Assembly: GCF_902499115.1 (NCBI RefSeq)
Contig: NZ_CABVPN010000003.1
Location: forward strand, 186,001 to 250,000
Direction of reading: 5' to 3'
DNA length: 64,000 nt
DNA from: Burkholderia diffusa
Lineage (GTDB): Bacteria > Pseudomonadota > Gammaproteobacteria > Burkholderiales > Burkholderiaceae
A program made the translations under genes and the position numbers. The notes beneath the pieces are model-generated. The model did no database searches. It saw only the letters and a program-made list of their open reading frames with translations, and was not told the origin of the DNA. This document shows positions 34,001-42,314 of this stretch, piece after piece. Numbering within the stretch: position 1 is the stretch's first letter; the number at the start of each line of letters is the position of its first letter.

Positions 34001-35007
34001 CGTATTCGCTGAAGACCTTCGGGACTTACGCGGCGCTCAAGGCGCTGAACGGGCTGCCGCCGCCGTTCCATCTGACCCGGCCGGCCGATGTGTTGATCGC
34101 GAACCCGCCGGGTGCGTTGCATCAGTCGATGACGGGCGTCGCGCTCGGCGCCGGCTATCGCACGGATGCATGGCGCGTCGATCTCGGCACGTCGCCGCTC
34201 GGCTTCCCGGTGCATTACCTGGTCGGCGGCGTGCGCTATCGCTTCGACGCGGGGCCGGCGAGCTTCAGCGTGAACGCGTCGCGCCGGCCGGAGACGAGCA
34301 GCGTGCTGTCGTACGCGGGGATGCGCGACCCGTGGTCGGGCGCGGTATGGGGCGGCGTGCGTCGCGATGGCGTGAACCTGCGCGGGTCGGTCGACGTCGG
34401 CCGCGTGAACCTGTTCGCCGAACTCGGCGCGGGCGTGCTGTCCGGCCGCAACGTCGAGCGCAACGCGGAAGTGACGCTGCGCTCGGGCTTCACGGTGCCC
34501 GTATACGAGCGCGCGACGATGAAGGTGAGCACGGGGCTCGTCGGCAATGCGTGGCACTACGCGCAGAACCTGCGTTACTACACCTACGGACAGGGCGGCT
34601 ATTACAGCCCGCAGCGTTACCTGTCGCTCGGCGTGCCGATCGAATGGGCAGGGCGGCGCGACGCGCTGTCGTGGGACCTGACCGTCACGGGCGGGATCTC
34701 GAACAGCTACGAAAAGGATTCGCTGTTCTACCCGACCTTCGCGAACCAGCGCGCCGCGCAGGAGGCGGCGGGGTTCGTCTACGCGGGCAGTTCGACACGC
34801 GGCGTGTCGTTCTCGTACGGCGTGAACGGCATCGTCGAATATCGCGTGAATCCGCACCTGAGCGTCGGCGCGCAACTGCACGTCGACCGGTCGCACGACT
34901 ATGCGCCAAGTTCGGCGCTCGTGTACCTGCGCTATGCATTCGACGCACGCGCGGAGCGCAGCTGGCTCGTCACGCCGACGCCGGTGCGGCTTTATTCGGA
35001 TTACTAG
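31084..35007 (+). CDS. bcsC: Cellulose export protein BcsC (TPR plus outer-membrane barrel)
   Basis: This is a 1307-residue protein with a signal peptide (AGLAWLASSVSAGVPAAVAVA). A long array of TPR helices covers about residues 45-900 (repeated A-x-x-L-A...D-x-A-x-A-x-x pattern). The C-terminal ~350 residues form the BCSC_C beta-barrel (EIEIGWLPAYKSGDEGISAYRAQQVP; VGGVRYRFDAGPASFSVNASRRPETSSVLSYAG; ends LRYAFDARAERSWLVTPTPVRLYSDY). TPRs bridge the periplasm and the barrel exports the glucan. ATG 31084 is chosen because GGAGGG lies six bases upstream and the signal peptide starts there. The same frame is open far upstream through bcsZ and part of bcsB, but that is GC-rich shadow. Confidence 0.95.
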   Translation: MRRPMKSTARRVAGLAWLASSVSAGVPAAVAVAATKPVAPKAASAPASTAASDARLQLATARMWGAKHRDDLARDALRKGLLIAPDNPELLAEQVRVLLRIGDAQGAQATLARLQARAPAAPDTRRAADEYRVATSGRGEMAQIRLLARSGRADEAARRIVALFPNGAPSGALGAEYYQIVANAPGGREPAIAALRRAVAADPQDSSAALALARLLNQRDDTRAEANRIAWSLAKRGDADHTEAMAVWRRVLQSAGTDPAYLDALHAYLALVPDDTEFRDRVAALDRQRDAQRLLERDPGYIAQQRGLQALARGDLAGADPLLARAAQARAGDADAVGGLGLLRLREGRHDEARALFTRAAALSTDQRGKWQSLARTAQFWGLIAQGRAAASAGRPQDAERAARAALAMQPDSPDAKLQLADALLAQRDWARAEPLLRELLAARSPNLSAVRGTATLYENTGRADRIGPLLDALQSRVTGRDDRRALDGLRADLLASEARALADKGERGPAAQRYEAAVRAAPDAPWTRFALARLYRDMGLPQLGRTVMDDGLAQSGTPEMRYATALYRNSLDDIAGAQAALAGVDDAQRSDGMRALARKLDAESSLAGARGALGRGDRAAFAASLAHAQASAPDDPDMLAAIGAQWIDAGEPERGLAPLRDWIAAHPHEADPDVRLRYGDLLGSAGRDDALAAWLDALRREPALTPAQTARIEDQSLRLVLRRTDDAIAQRDYARARTLLEQASPAGRADKRYALELADLERAQGHYDAARDALAPVVARTPDDADTQLALARIDEDGGHRAAALARVQAVLARTPDDDVDTRLSVVRRLNALRRPDEAAQVIDPLQAAYPARADVTVAAGRVAEAQGRYDDAASLYRLSLSQERTSGVSPGRDGRTPAQAAFADLAQRRDPEIEIGWLPAYKSGDEGISAYRAQQVPIYMQLPVRYDGHAFLQLDTVHLDAGTLDTSDPNAYSLKTFGTYAALKALNGLPPPFHLTRPADVLIANPPGALHQSMTGVALGAGYRTDAWRVDLGTSPLGFPVHYLVGGVRYRFDAGPASFSVNASRRPETSSVLSYAGMRDPWSGAVWGGVRRDGVNLRGSVDVGRVNLFAELGAGVLSGRNVERNAEVTLRSGFTVPVYERATMKVSTGLVGNAWHYAQNLRYYTYGQGGYYSPQRYLSLGVPIEWAGRRDALSWDLTVTGGISNSYEKDSLFYPTFANQRAAQEAAGFVYAGSSTRGVSFSYGVNGIVEYRVNPHLSVGAQLHVDRSHDYAPSSALVYLRYAFDARAERSWLVTPTPVRLYSDY

Positions 35008-35016
35008 GGGAAGCGC

Positions 35017-36972
35017 GTGAATACGGAAATCGATGCAACCCGTCCCGCGCTCGGCGCCGCCGGCCTGCTGGGCCGCCTGCGCGCGCTGCTGCGCACCGGG
35101 CGGCCCGGCGGCCGCACCGGCCCGCTGAGCCGGCTCGCGATCGACGGGCTGCCCGATGCGTGGACGCAGCTGGAAGCGGGCGGCCTGTACACGATCTATG
35201 CCGCTGCCGGCACGCCGGCGTGCGACGCGCTGGTGTGGGAAAGCGCGCGGCAGTCGCGCACGCGCGACGTGACGGTCGTGCTGTCGCGCGACGCGGCGCG
35301 CGTTGCCGCGCAGATGGCGTCGCGCGGTTTCGCGGGCGGCGCGCAGCCGGCGGGCTGGCCGCGTAACCTGAACGTGCTGGCGATGCCGCCCGCGCATGAG
35401 CCGGCCGGCGGCGATGCCGCGCGCGAACCGGGTGCGCCGCGCCGTGCGGCGCCCGCTCCGTTCGCACGGCTCACCGGCGGCTTGCGCGCGATGAAGCGCT
35501 ACGGCTTTCGTGCGCGCTCGCTGTATTTCATCGAAGGCGCGCAGCGCTGGTTCAGCTGGGACGATCCGGCGGCGCTCGCGGAAGAGGCGCATGCGCTCGC
35601 CGACTGGTGCCGCACGCACCGGATCGCGCTGGTGCTGCTGGTCGATCCCGAGATCGTGCGCACCGGCGCGGACCCGGATACCGACGATCCGCCGCTCGTG
35701 CGCGATGCGAATCGCGCGCCGCGCAGCGGCTTTCACGCGGTGTGCTCGGGCGTCTCGCAACTGCAGCGCACGCATGGCGAGCTGCTGTGGGTCGTCGATT
35801 TCTGGCGTGCCGGCGACACGCTCGCGGCCGGTGAAGTGCGGCCGCTGCGTTTCGCGCCGAGCGGTCGGCTCGCGGCGATCGTCGACGGCGCCGCCGCCGA
35901 GCCGTCGCGCCGGATGAAGCTCGCGATCGACGAGGATCGCGTCGTCGTCAGCCGCGCGGCGCTCGACGAAGCGAGTCGCGTACCCGCCGGCTGGGAAATC
36001 GTCGACGACAACGCGGCGGTCGTCGCCGCCTGTGCGCATGCGCAGGCCGCGACCGCGGTTCTGGCGTTCCGCACGCACGCGCAGCTCGAGGCGCTGTGCG
36101 CGGCCGTTCACACGCTGCGCCGGCAATCCGGCGGCGCATTGAAGATCGCCGTCGTCGAACGCGGCGAGGTGCTGCGCCAGCAGTTCGAGATGCTCGTGCT
36201 GAGCGTCGGCGCGAACCGCGTCGTCGCGCGCGACCTGCCGGTGTCGCGGATGCACGCGGCCGTGAGCGCGCTGCGCGGGCAGCTCTATGCGCGGCCCGTC
36301 GCGGCCGACTATCGTGCGGCGCTCGCGGCCGCGCTCGGCGATTCGGTGCTGGGCTACCTGCCGGTCGGCGCCTTCTGCCTGCGAATTCGCGCCGTGCTCG
36401 ATCGCGGCGCCGTGCTCGCGTTGCCGCATACGCTCGCGAAGATCGCGCTGCTGCCCGGCGTGTCGCACGTCGATGCGCTGCGGCACTGCCGGCCGCGCCG
36501 CGCGGGCGATGTCGTGACCGCCGATGCCGGACACCTGTACGTGTTCCTGTTCGCGTGCGAGCCGGCCGATGCCGATGACGCGCTCGCACGGATCTTCGAC
36601 GTACCGGTCGATACGCTGTCCGATCGCGTCGTGTGTCTCGGGCAGGGCAGCATCGACACCGAGCTCGATGCGCTGAAGACCGAGAACCGGCGCGCGCCGA
36701 TCGCCGACTACAGCGACCTGTTCGCGACGGTGAAGCCGGCCGGTGCGGCGCGCGTGCCGGTCGAACGCGCGGGGGATGTCGCGACGCCCGCTGAACCGGA
36801 CGCCGAAGTCGCAGCGGCCGGGACGGTCGACGAGCATGCCGATGCGCCGCCGCACGCCGACGACGCAACGCCGGCCGCCGATGCGCGGGCACCGTCCGCC
36901 GAATTTCCCGTCGCGCGCACGCGCGGCGCCACCCGCAGTGCGATGCCGCTGCGCAAGCCGGAGGGCGCATGA
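35017..36972 (+). CDS. bcsE: Cellulose biosynthesis protein BcsE (c-di-GMP-binding GIL domain)
   Basis: This 651-residue cytoplasmic protein has a degenerate N-terminal domain (LYTIYAAAGTPACDALVWESARQ) and a central REC-like part (VVLSRDAARVAAQMASRGF onward). The C-terminal GGDEF-like GIL domain carries an RxGD I-site (Arg495-Ala-Gly-Asp498) followed by a GHLYVFLFACEPADADDAL strand/helix. BcsE is the second cyclic di-GMP sensor of type II cellulose systems and recruits BcsQ/BcsR to the synthase. It starts at GTG 35017 with AGGGGAAG six bases upstream. Its stop overlaps the ATG of bcsF. Confidence 0.85.
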   Translation: MNTEIDATRPALGAAGLLGRLRALLRTGRPGGRTGPLSRLAIDGLPDAWTQLEAGGLYTIYAAAGTPACDALVWESARQSRTRDVTVVLSRDAARVAAQMASRGFAGGAQPAGWPRNLNVLAMPPAHEPAGGDAAREPGAPRRAAPAPFARLTGGLRAMKRYGFRARSLYFIEGAQRWFSWDDPAALAEEAHALADWCRTHRIALVLLVDPEIVRTGADPDTDDPPLVRDANRAPRSGFHAVCSGVSQLQRTHGELLWVVDFWRAGDTLAAGEVRPLRFAPSGRLAAIVDGAAAEPSRRMKLAIDEDRVVVSRAALDEASRVPAGWEIVDDNAAVVAACAHAQAATAVLAFRTHAQLEALCAAVHTLRRQSGGALKIAVVERGEVLRQQFEMLVLSVGANRVVARDLPVSRMHAAVSALRGQLYARPVAADYRAALAAALGDSVLGYLPVGAFCLRIRAVLDRGAVLALPHTLAKIALLPGVSHVDALRHCRPRRAGDVVTADAGHLYVFLFACEPADADDALARIFDVPVDTLSDRVVCLGQGSIDTELDALKTENRRAPIADYSDLFATVKPAGAARVPVERAGDVATPAEPDAEVAAAGTVDEHADAPPHADDATPAADARAPSAEFPVARTRGATRSAMPLRKPEGA

Positions 36973-37178
36973 TCGCCGAACTCGTCATCGGATTCGTTGT
37001 CGGCATCGCGATCGCGGTGCCGGTGTGGATCATCGCGCAGCACCTGGGCCTCGGCCGCGGTTTTCATGCGCCGCGCGGGCTGCACCGGCGCGACGCGGTG
37101 CCGTGCGAACTCGTGCCGGTCGCGCTGCGCGGGCGCCTGTTGCCCGAAGCCGGCCGTACCGACGAGGCCGCGCCATGA
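36969..37178 (+). CDS. bcsF: BcsF-like single-pass membrane protein
   Basis: This is a 69-residue protein with one N-terminal transmembrane helix (ELVIGFVVGIAIAVPVWIIAQHLG) and a basic cytoplasmic tail. Size, topology and position after bcsE match BcsF, which tethers BcsE to the inner membrane and works with BcsG. Sequence conservation of BcsF is low, so the call rests mainly on context. ATGA overlaps at both ends (with bcsE and bcsQ) imply coupled translation. Confidence 0.75.
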   Translation: MIAELVIGFVVGIAIAVPVWIIAQHLGLGRGFHAPRGLHRRDAVPCELVPVALRGRLLPEAGRTDEAAP

Positions 37179-37963
37179 AGACGATCGCCGTCACGTCGAC
37201 GACCGGCGGCGCGGGCCGCACGACGCTCGCGGGCGCGCTCGCGGTGCTGCTCGCGCGCCGCGGCCGGCCCGTCGTCGCGGTCGAGTTCGACGCGCAGAAC
37301 CTGATGGGCGCGACGCTCGGTCTCGATACGCTGTCCGAGCACGGGCTCGCGCACAGCCTGCTCGGTGACGCGGGCGACGCCGCGCCGTGGCACGCGCATA
37401 CGTGGCGCAATGCCGATGGCGTGCTATTCGTGCCGTACGGGCAAGTCGACGCGGCGGGCGCCGCCGCCTGCGATGCGCGGCTCGCGGCCGATCCGGCCTG
37501 GCTGTCGCGCGCGCTCGACGAGATCGCGCTGCCGGCCGACGGTGTCGTGCTGGTCGACACCGCGCGCTACCCGTCGCCGCAGGCCGAGCAGGCGATTCGC
37601 CGTGCCGACCTGACGCTCGTCGTCGTGCCGCCCGAACCGGCCGCGTGCGCGACGGTCGCCGCGCGCCTCGATGCGTTGCGGGCCGGCGGCGGCGACCTGC
37701 AGATCGTCGTGAACCGGCTGAACCCGGCGCGCGACATGCAGCGCGATGCACTCGCGATGCTGCGCGCGGTCGCGGGGACCGCGTCGATGCTCGAACAGCG
37801 GATTCACGTCGATGCGGCCGTGCCCGAGACGCTTGCGCGCGGCACCTGGATCTTCGACGACGCGCCGTATTCGCAGGCGTCGCACGACCTGAACGGCGTC
37901 GCGAACTGGGTCGACACGTGGCTCGTGGCAGCCGCGGCCGGCCGCACGGGAGCGCGGCGATGA
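37175..37963 (+). CDS. bcsQ: BcsQ, MinD/ParA-like ATPase of the cellulose synthase
   Basis: This is a 262-residue SIMIBI-class ATPase. The P-loop is STTGGAGRTTLAG (residues 8-20): the signature Lys of the deviant Walker A is replaced (Thr10) and the second Lys is Arg15. E. coli BcsQ is likewise aberrant there (RGGVGTTT, from memory). Switch regions are recognisable (VVAVEFDAQN; VVLVDTARYPSPQAEQAIRRADLTLVVV). BcsQ dimers with BcsR sit on the synthase and are needed for assembly and polar location. The start overlaps the stop of bcsF and its own stop overlaps the ATG of bcsA. Confidence 0.9.
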   Translation: MKTIAVTSTTGGAGRTTLAGALAVLLARRGRPVVAVEFDAQNLMGATLGLDTLSEHGLAHSLLGDAGDAAPWHAHTWRNADGVLFVPYGQVDAAGAAACDARLAADPAWLSRALDEIALPADGVVLVDTARYPSPQAEQAIRRADLTLVVVPPEPAACATVAARLDALRAGGGDLQIVVNRLNPARDMQRDALAMLRAVAGTASMLEQRIHVDAAVPETLARGTWIFDDAPYSQASHDLNGVANWVDTWLVAAAAGRTGARR

Positions 37964-40497
37964 AGGCCGCGTTCGTGTCGCGCTGGCGCGCCGCGACTCG
38001 GCGTGCGACCAACTGGTGCGCGCGCGGGATCGGGCTGCCGGCCCAGCGCACACTGCTCGACTGGCTCGTGCGGCTGTTCTTCCATGCGCCGCCGCCCGGC
38101 CGGGCCGATCCCGTGGGCCGCCGGGCGCGCGTCGTCTTCCTGCGGCTCGCGCAGGAGTGGGGCGTGCTGCAGCCGCTGAGCCCGCGCGAATGGCTGTGGC
38201 GCGCGATCGTGCGCGCGCCGCGCGCGGCCGACGAGCGGCCCGCGCGCGATCCGCTCGCATGGTTCGACACGTTCGTCGTGCCGGTCTACGTCGCGGCGCG
38301 CGCGCTCGGCGCCCGCCTCGACGCGCTCCTCGGGCGCCTGCCGTGGGCGCGCTGGGGCGGCTGGCTCGACGCGCGCGCGCACGGCGTCGGCCAGCACCGC
38401 TGGCTTGCGCCGCTGCTGCTGATTGCCGGTGCGCTGATGTGGGCCGCGGCCGGGATGTCGCCGCTGATGCCCGGCGCGCAGTTCGCGTTTTTCGCGATCG
38501 TCGCGGTGCTGGCGCTGGCGCTGCGCCGCCTGCCGGGCCATCTGCCGACCCTCGCGCTCGCGTCGCTCGCGCTGCTCGCCACGGTCCGCTATGTGTGGTG
38601 GCGCACGACCCAGACACTCGATTTCCGCAGCCCCGTCGAGGCGTTCGCCGGCTACCTGTTGTACGGTGCCGAAGCCTACACGTGGATGATCCTGCTGCTC
38701 GGCTTCATACAGACCGCATGGCCGCTCGATCGGCCGATCGTGCCGTTGCCCGACGATCCCGACAGCTGGCCGAGCGTCGACATCTATATCCCGACCTACA
38801 ATGAGCCGCTGTCGGTCGTGAAGCCGACCGTGTTCGCGTCGCAGAGCATCGACTGGCCGACGGCCAAGCTGCGTGTCTACCTGCTCGACGACGGCCGCCG
38901 CCCCGAGTTCGAGGCGTTCGCGCGGGAAGCGGGAATCGGCTACCTGACGCGCGACGACAATCGCCACGCGAAGGCCGGCAACATCAACCGCGCGCTGCCG
39001 AAGACGCACGGCGAATACATCGCGATCTTCGACTGCGATCACGTGCCGACGCGCTCGTTCCTGCAGACCACGATGGGCGTGTTCCTGCGCGATCCGAAGT
39101 GCGCGCTGGTGCAGACGCCGCACCATTTCTTCTCGCCCGATCCGTTCGAGCGCAACCTCGGCACGTTCCGCGAGATCCCGAACGAGGGCAACCTGTTCTA
39201 CGGGCTCGTGCAGTCGGGCAACGACCTGTGGAACGCGACGTTCTTCTGCGGATCGTGCGCGGTGCTCAAGCGCAGCGCGCTGGAGGAGGTGGGCGGCGTC
39301 GCCGTCGAGACCGTGACGGAGGACGCGCACACCGCGCTCAAGCTGCATCGCCGCGGCTACACGTCGGCATACTTGCCGACCGTGCAGGCGGCCGGCCTCG
39401 CGACCGAGAGCCTCGCGGGCCACGTGAAGCAGCGTACGCGCTGGGCGCGCGGGATGGCGCAGATCTTCCGCATCGACAATCCGTTCCTCGGGCGCGGGCT
39501 CGGCTTCATCCAGCGGATCTGCTACGGCAATGCGATGCTGCATTTCTTCTACGGGATCCCGCGGCTCGTGTTCCTGACGATCCCGCTCGCATACCTGTTC
39601 TTCCACCTGTACTTCATCAATGCGTCGTCGATCGCGCTCGCGAGCTACGTGATCCCGTACCTGGTGCTCGCGAACGTCGCCAACTCGCGGATGCAGGGGC
39701 GCTATCGCCACTCGTTCTGGGCCGAAGTCTACGAATCCGTGCTCGCGTGGTACATCGCGCTGCCGACCACCGTCGCGTTCTTCAGCCCGAAGCACGGCAA
39801 GTTCAACGTGACCGACAAGGGCGGCAAGATCGACGAAGGCTACGTCGACTGGTCGACGTCGAAGCCGTACCTCGTGCTGTTCGCGCTGAACGTGCTCGCG
39901 ATCGTGGCCGGCGTGTGGCGGCTCGTGGCCGACCAGGGCGACGAGGCGTCGACGATCCTGATCACGCTCGGCTGGACCGTCTACAACCTCGCGATGCTCG
40001 GCGCCGCGCTGGCCGTCGCGCGCGAGACCAAGCAGGTGCGCGTCACGCACCGGATCGCGATGCGTGTGCCGGCGACGTTGCTGCTCGCCGACGGGTCGAC
40101 GGCCGCCTGTTTCACCAGCGACTACTCGACCGGCGGGCTCGGCCTCGAAGCGGTGCCGGGGCTGCCGCTCGCGGTCGGCGACACGCTGACGGTGTGCGTG
40201 TCGCGTGGCGACCGGCCGTTCCCGTTCCCGGTGCGCGTGAGCCGCGTGACGCCGACGCATGTCGGCGTGAGCTTCGAGGCGCTGACGCTCGAGCAGGAGC
40301 GCCAGCTCGTGCAGTGCACGTTCGGCCGCGCGGACGCGTGGCTCGACTGGCACGCGGGCGCGCGTACGGACACGCCGCTGCGCGGGCTGAAGGAAGTGCT
40401 GCGCGTGGGCCTGGACGGTTACGTACGAATGTGGAAGGGCGCGGCGCGCGGCGTGCAGTCGATTCTGGCGCCGAAGCTCGATCGGGCGCGCGACTGA
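37960..40497 (+). CDS. bcsA: Cellulose synthase catalytic subunit BcsA (UDP-forming)
   Basis: This 845-residue inner-membrane GT2 glycosyltransferase polymerises glucose from UDP-glucose into beta-1,4-glucan. Transmembrane helices flank the catalytic domain with Asp310-Asp311 (LLDDGRRPEF), the DxD motif Asp358-x-Asp360, TED (453-455, general base) and QRTRW (491-495). The C-terminal PilZ domain has R694-x3-R698 and D721-x-S-x2-G, the cyclic di-GMP site that opens the gating loop. The N-terminal ~130 residues are Arg/Pro-rich, as in long BcsA forms. The start overlaps the bcsQ stop as ATGA. A 27-base gap leads to bcsG. Confidence 0.97.
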   Translation: MKAAFVSRWRAATRRATNWCARGIGLPAQRTLLDWLVRLFFHAPPPGRADPVGRRARVVFLRLAQEWGVLQPLSPREWLWRAIVRAPRAADERPARDPLAWFDTFVVPVYVAARALGARLDALLGRLPWARWGGWLDARAHGVGQHRWLAPLLLIAGALMWAAAGMSPLMPGAQFAFFAIVAVLALALRRLPGHLPTLALASLALLATVRYVWWRTTQTLDFRSPVEAFAGYLLYGAEAYTWMILLLGFIQTAWPLDRPIVPLPDDPDSWPSVDIYIPTYNEPLSVVKPTVFASQSIDWPTAKLRVYLLDDGRRPEFEAFAREAGIGYLTRDDNRHAKAGNINRALPKTHGEYIAIFDCDHVPTRSFLQTTMGVFLRDPKCALVQTPHHFFSPDPFERNLGTFREIPNEGNLFYGLVQSGNDLWNATFFCGSCAVLKRSALEEVGGVAVETVTEDAHTALKLHRRGYTSAYLPTVQAAGLATESLAGHVKQRTRWARGMAQIFRIDNPFLGRGLGFIQRICYGNAMLHFFYGIPRLVFLTIPLAYLFFHLYFINASSIALASYVIPYLVLANVANSRMQGRYRHSFWAEVYESVLAWYIALPTTVAFFSPKHGKFNVTDKGGKIDEGYVDWSTSKPYLVLFALNVLAIVAGVWRLVADQGDEASTILITLGWTVYNLAMLGAALAVARETKQVRVTHRIAMRVPATLLLADGSTAACFTSDYSTGGLGLEAVPGLPLAVGDTLTVCVSRGDRPFPFPVRVSRVTPTHVGVSFEALTLEQERQLVQCTFGRADAWLDWHAGARTDTPLRGLKEVLRVGLDGYVRMWKGAARGVQSILAPKLDRARD

Positions 40498-40524
40498 CGC
40501 GGCGCCCATCACGGAGTGGTTTAG

Positions 40525-42078
40525 ATGACGTTCTGGAATCTGTATTTCATCCTGAAGTTCGCGCTGTTCGCGACCGGCCACCTGCAGCCGCTGTGGCTCG
40601 CGAACCTCGCGTTCGCGCTGGCGCTCGCGGTGAGCGCGCCGATCCGGCGGCGCGCGTGGCGCATCGTGCGACAGCTCGTCGCGATCGCGATCGCGGTGCC
40701 GCTTCTCGCGCGCGAAATGCATGCGCCGCCGCTCGCACGCCTCGCCGAAGCCGCGCGCGAGGTCGCCACGTTCCGCCTCGACTACTGGATGGAGCTGCTG
40801 CCGCGCCTGTTGCCGCCGGTGCTGGTGCTGACGGTCGCGGGCGTGCTGATCGTCTATTTCGTCGTCAACCGCTGGGTGCGTGTCGCGACCTTCGTGCTGG
40901 CCGCGCTGATCGTGATGCCGCTGTGGCAGGCCGGCAACGGGCTGATGGCGCGCGTCGTCGCGCCGCTTCCGCAGCAGGCCGATGCGACGGGCGCGCGCGC
41001 CGGCCAGCCCGAGGATCACAACGCGGCGCTCGCGACGTTCCGCGCGCAGGAATCTCAGCGCCAGGTCGCGTTCGGTCATCTCGGCAACGACTCGGCCGCG
41101 CAGTTCGACGTGATCGTGCTGCATATCTGCTCGCTGTCGTGGGATGACCTCGACGCCGCGAAGGTGCGCAACCACCCGATGCTGAGTCACTTCGACTACC
41201 TGTTCAACAACTTCAGCACGGCCGCGAGCTACAGCGGCCCGGCCGCGATCCGCGTGCTGCGCGCAAGCTGCGGGCAGGAAGCGCATGCGGACCTCTACAA
41301 GGCCGCCCCCCAGCAGTGCTATCTGTTTTCGCAGCTCGCGTCCGCCGGCTACACGGTGCAGTCGCTGCTGAACCACGACGGCCACTTCGACAACTTCCTG
41401 CAGGTCATTCACGACAATATCGGCGTGCCCGACGCGCCGATGATCTCGAACGCCGCCGCCCCGGTCGCGATGCATGCGTTCGACGGTTCGCCGATCAAGG
41501 ACGATTACGGCACGCTCGCGAACTGGTATGCGCAGCGCGCGTCGGTGCCGGGCCCGGTCGCGCTGTACTACAACACGATCAGCCTGCACGACGGCAACCG
41601 CGTGGCGGGGAGCGCGCTGACCAGCATCGATTCGTATCCGCAGCGCGCGACCAAGCTGATGAACGACTTCGACCGGCTCGCCGACCTGATCGCTCAGTCG
41701 GGCCGGCGCGCGGTGATCGTATTCGTGCCCGAGCACGGCGCCGCGCTGCGCGGCGACAAGAACCAGGTCGCGGGCCTGCGCGAGATTCCGACGCCGCGCA
41801 TCGTTCACGGGCCGGTCGGCGTGCGGCTCGTCGGTTTCGCCGGCAATCACGGCACGACGACCGTGATCGACCAGCCGACGAGCTTTCTCGCGCTCGCGCA
41901 GCTGCTGTCGAACCTCGTGTCGAACAGCCCGTTCAAGCCGGGCGCGACGCTCGCGCAATATGCTGCCGACCTGCCGCGCACGCGGATGGTCGGCGAGAAC
42001 GAAGGCACGGTGACGATACAGACGAGCGCCGGCTATGCGGTCAAGACCCCGGACGGCGTATGGATCGACGAACAGTAA
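40525..42078 (+). CDS. bcsG: Cellulose phosphoethanolamine transferase BcsG
   Basis: This is a 517-residue inner-membrane protein. About four N-terminal transmembrane segments precede a periplasmic alkaline-phosphatase-superfamily domain. The nucleophile region is TAASYSGPAAIRVLRASCGQ (serines 235/237) and the metal ligands include FVPEHGAALRGDK and FAGNHGTTTVI. BcsG moves phosphoethanolamine from phosphatidylethanolamine to glucose C6 of the growing cellulose. With bcsE and bcsF it marks the E. coli-type system. GGAG lies eight bases before the ATG. Confidence 0.93.
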   Translation: MTFWNLYFILKFALFATGHLQPLWLANLAFALALAVSAPIRRRAWRIVRQLVAIAIAVPLLAREMHAPPLARLAEAAREVATFRLDYWMELLPRLLPPVLVLTVAGVLIVYFVVNRWVRVATFVLAALIVMPLWQAGNGLMARVVAPLPQQADATGARAGQPEDHNAALATFRAQESQRQVAFGHLGNDSAAQFDVIVLHICSLSWDDLDAAKVRNHPMLSHFDYLFNNFSTAASYSGPAAIRVLRASCGQEAHADLYKAAPQQCYLFSQLASAGYTVQSLLNHDGHFDNFLQVIHDNIGVPDAPMISNAAAPVAMHAFDGSPIKDDYGTLANWYAQRASVPGPVALYYNTISLHDGNRVAGSALTSIDSYPQRATKLMNDFDRLADLIAQSGRRAVIVFVPEHGAALRGDKNQVAGLREIPTPRIVHGPVGVRLVGFAGNHGTTTVIDQPTSFLALAQLLSNLVSNSPFKPGATLAQYAADLPRTRMVGENEGTVTIQTSAGYAVKTPDGVWIDEQ

Positions 42079-42254
42079 ATATCGGCGAAGGCGACGACGA
42101 TCGCCTGTCGCAACCGAACGACGTGCTCGGCCTTGCGCGGCACTTGCCCGCGCTGGACCCGGCACGCTACGTCGACGAGCAGGCGCGGCGCGCGTTCGTC
42201 GAATCGCTCGACCGCTGGCCGGTGCTGGCGAAGCTGATGGGATTGAAGCGGTAA
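42060..42254 (+). CDS. bcsR: BcsR-like small cellulose regulator
   Basis: This 64-residue protein overlaps the end of bcsG by 19 bases in another frame. The core NDVLGLARHLPALDPARYVDE, then ARRAFVESLDRWPVLAKLMG, aligns with E. coli BcsR (NDIVALKQAFSLPDIDYADI...LKRWPLLAEF, from memory), including the RWP(V/L)LA end. BcsR binds BcsQ and stabilises the BcsRQ complex. In E. coli bcsR is the first gene, just before bcsQ; here it is last. ATG 42060 gives a protein of the expected size; no strong ribosome site, so coupling to bcsG is likely. Confidence 0.82.
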   Translation: MDRRTVNIGEGDDDRLSQPNDVLGLARHLPALDPARYVDEQARRAFVESLDRWPVLAKLMGLKR

Positions 42255-42256
42255 AC

Positions 42257-42290
42257 GCGACGCGGCCGGCGCGAATGCCGGCCGCGTCGC
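42257..42290. terminator. Strong GC hairpin at the end of the bcs operon
   Basis: A perfect 14-bp stem (GCGACGCGGCCGGC / GCCGGCCGCGTCGC) with a GCGAAT loop begins three bases after the bcsR stop and faces the convergent pirin gene. There is no T-run. Position and strength suggest a bidirectional end point for both operons. Confidence 0.6.
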
Positions 42291-42314
42291 ATCGATGAGC
42301 CGACTGCTGCCGGC

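Noticed and set aside
31033..36855. 1940-codon open frame on the minus strand across bcsC and bcsE
   Set aside because: Arg/Ala/His-rich shadow of GC-rich coding sequence; the plus strand has clear BcsC and BcsE domains.
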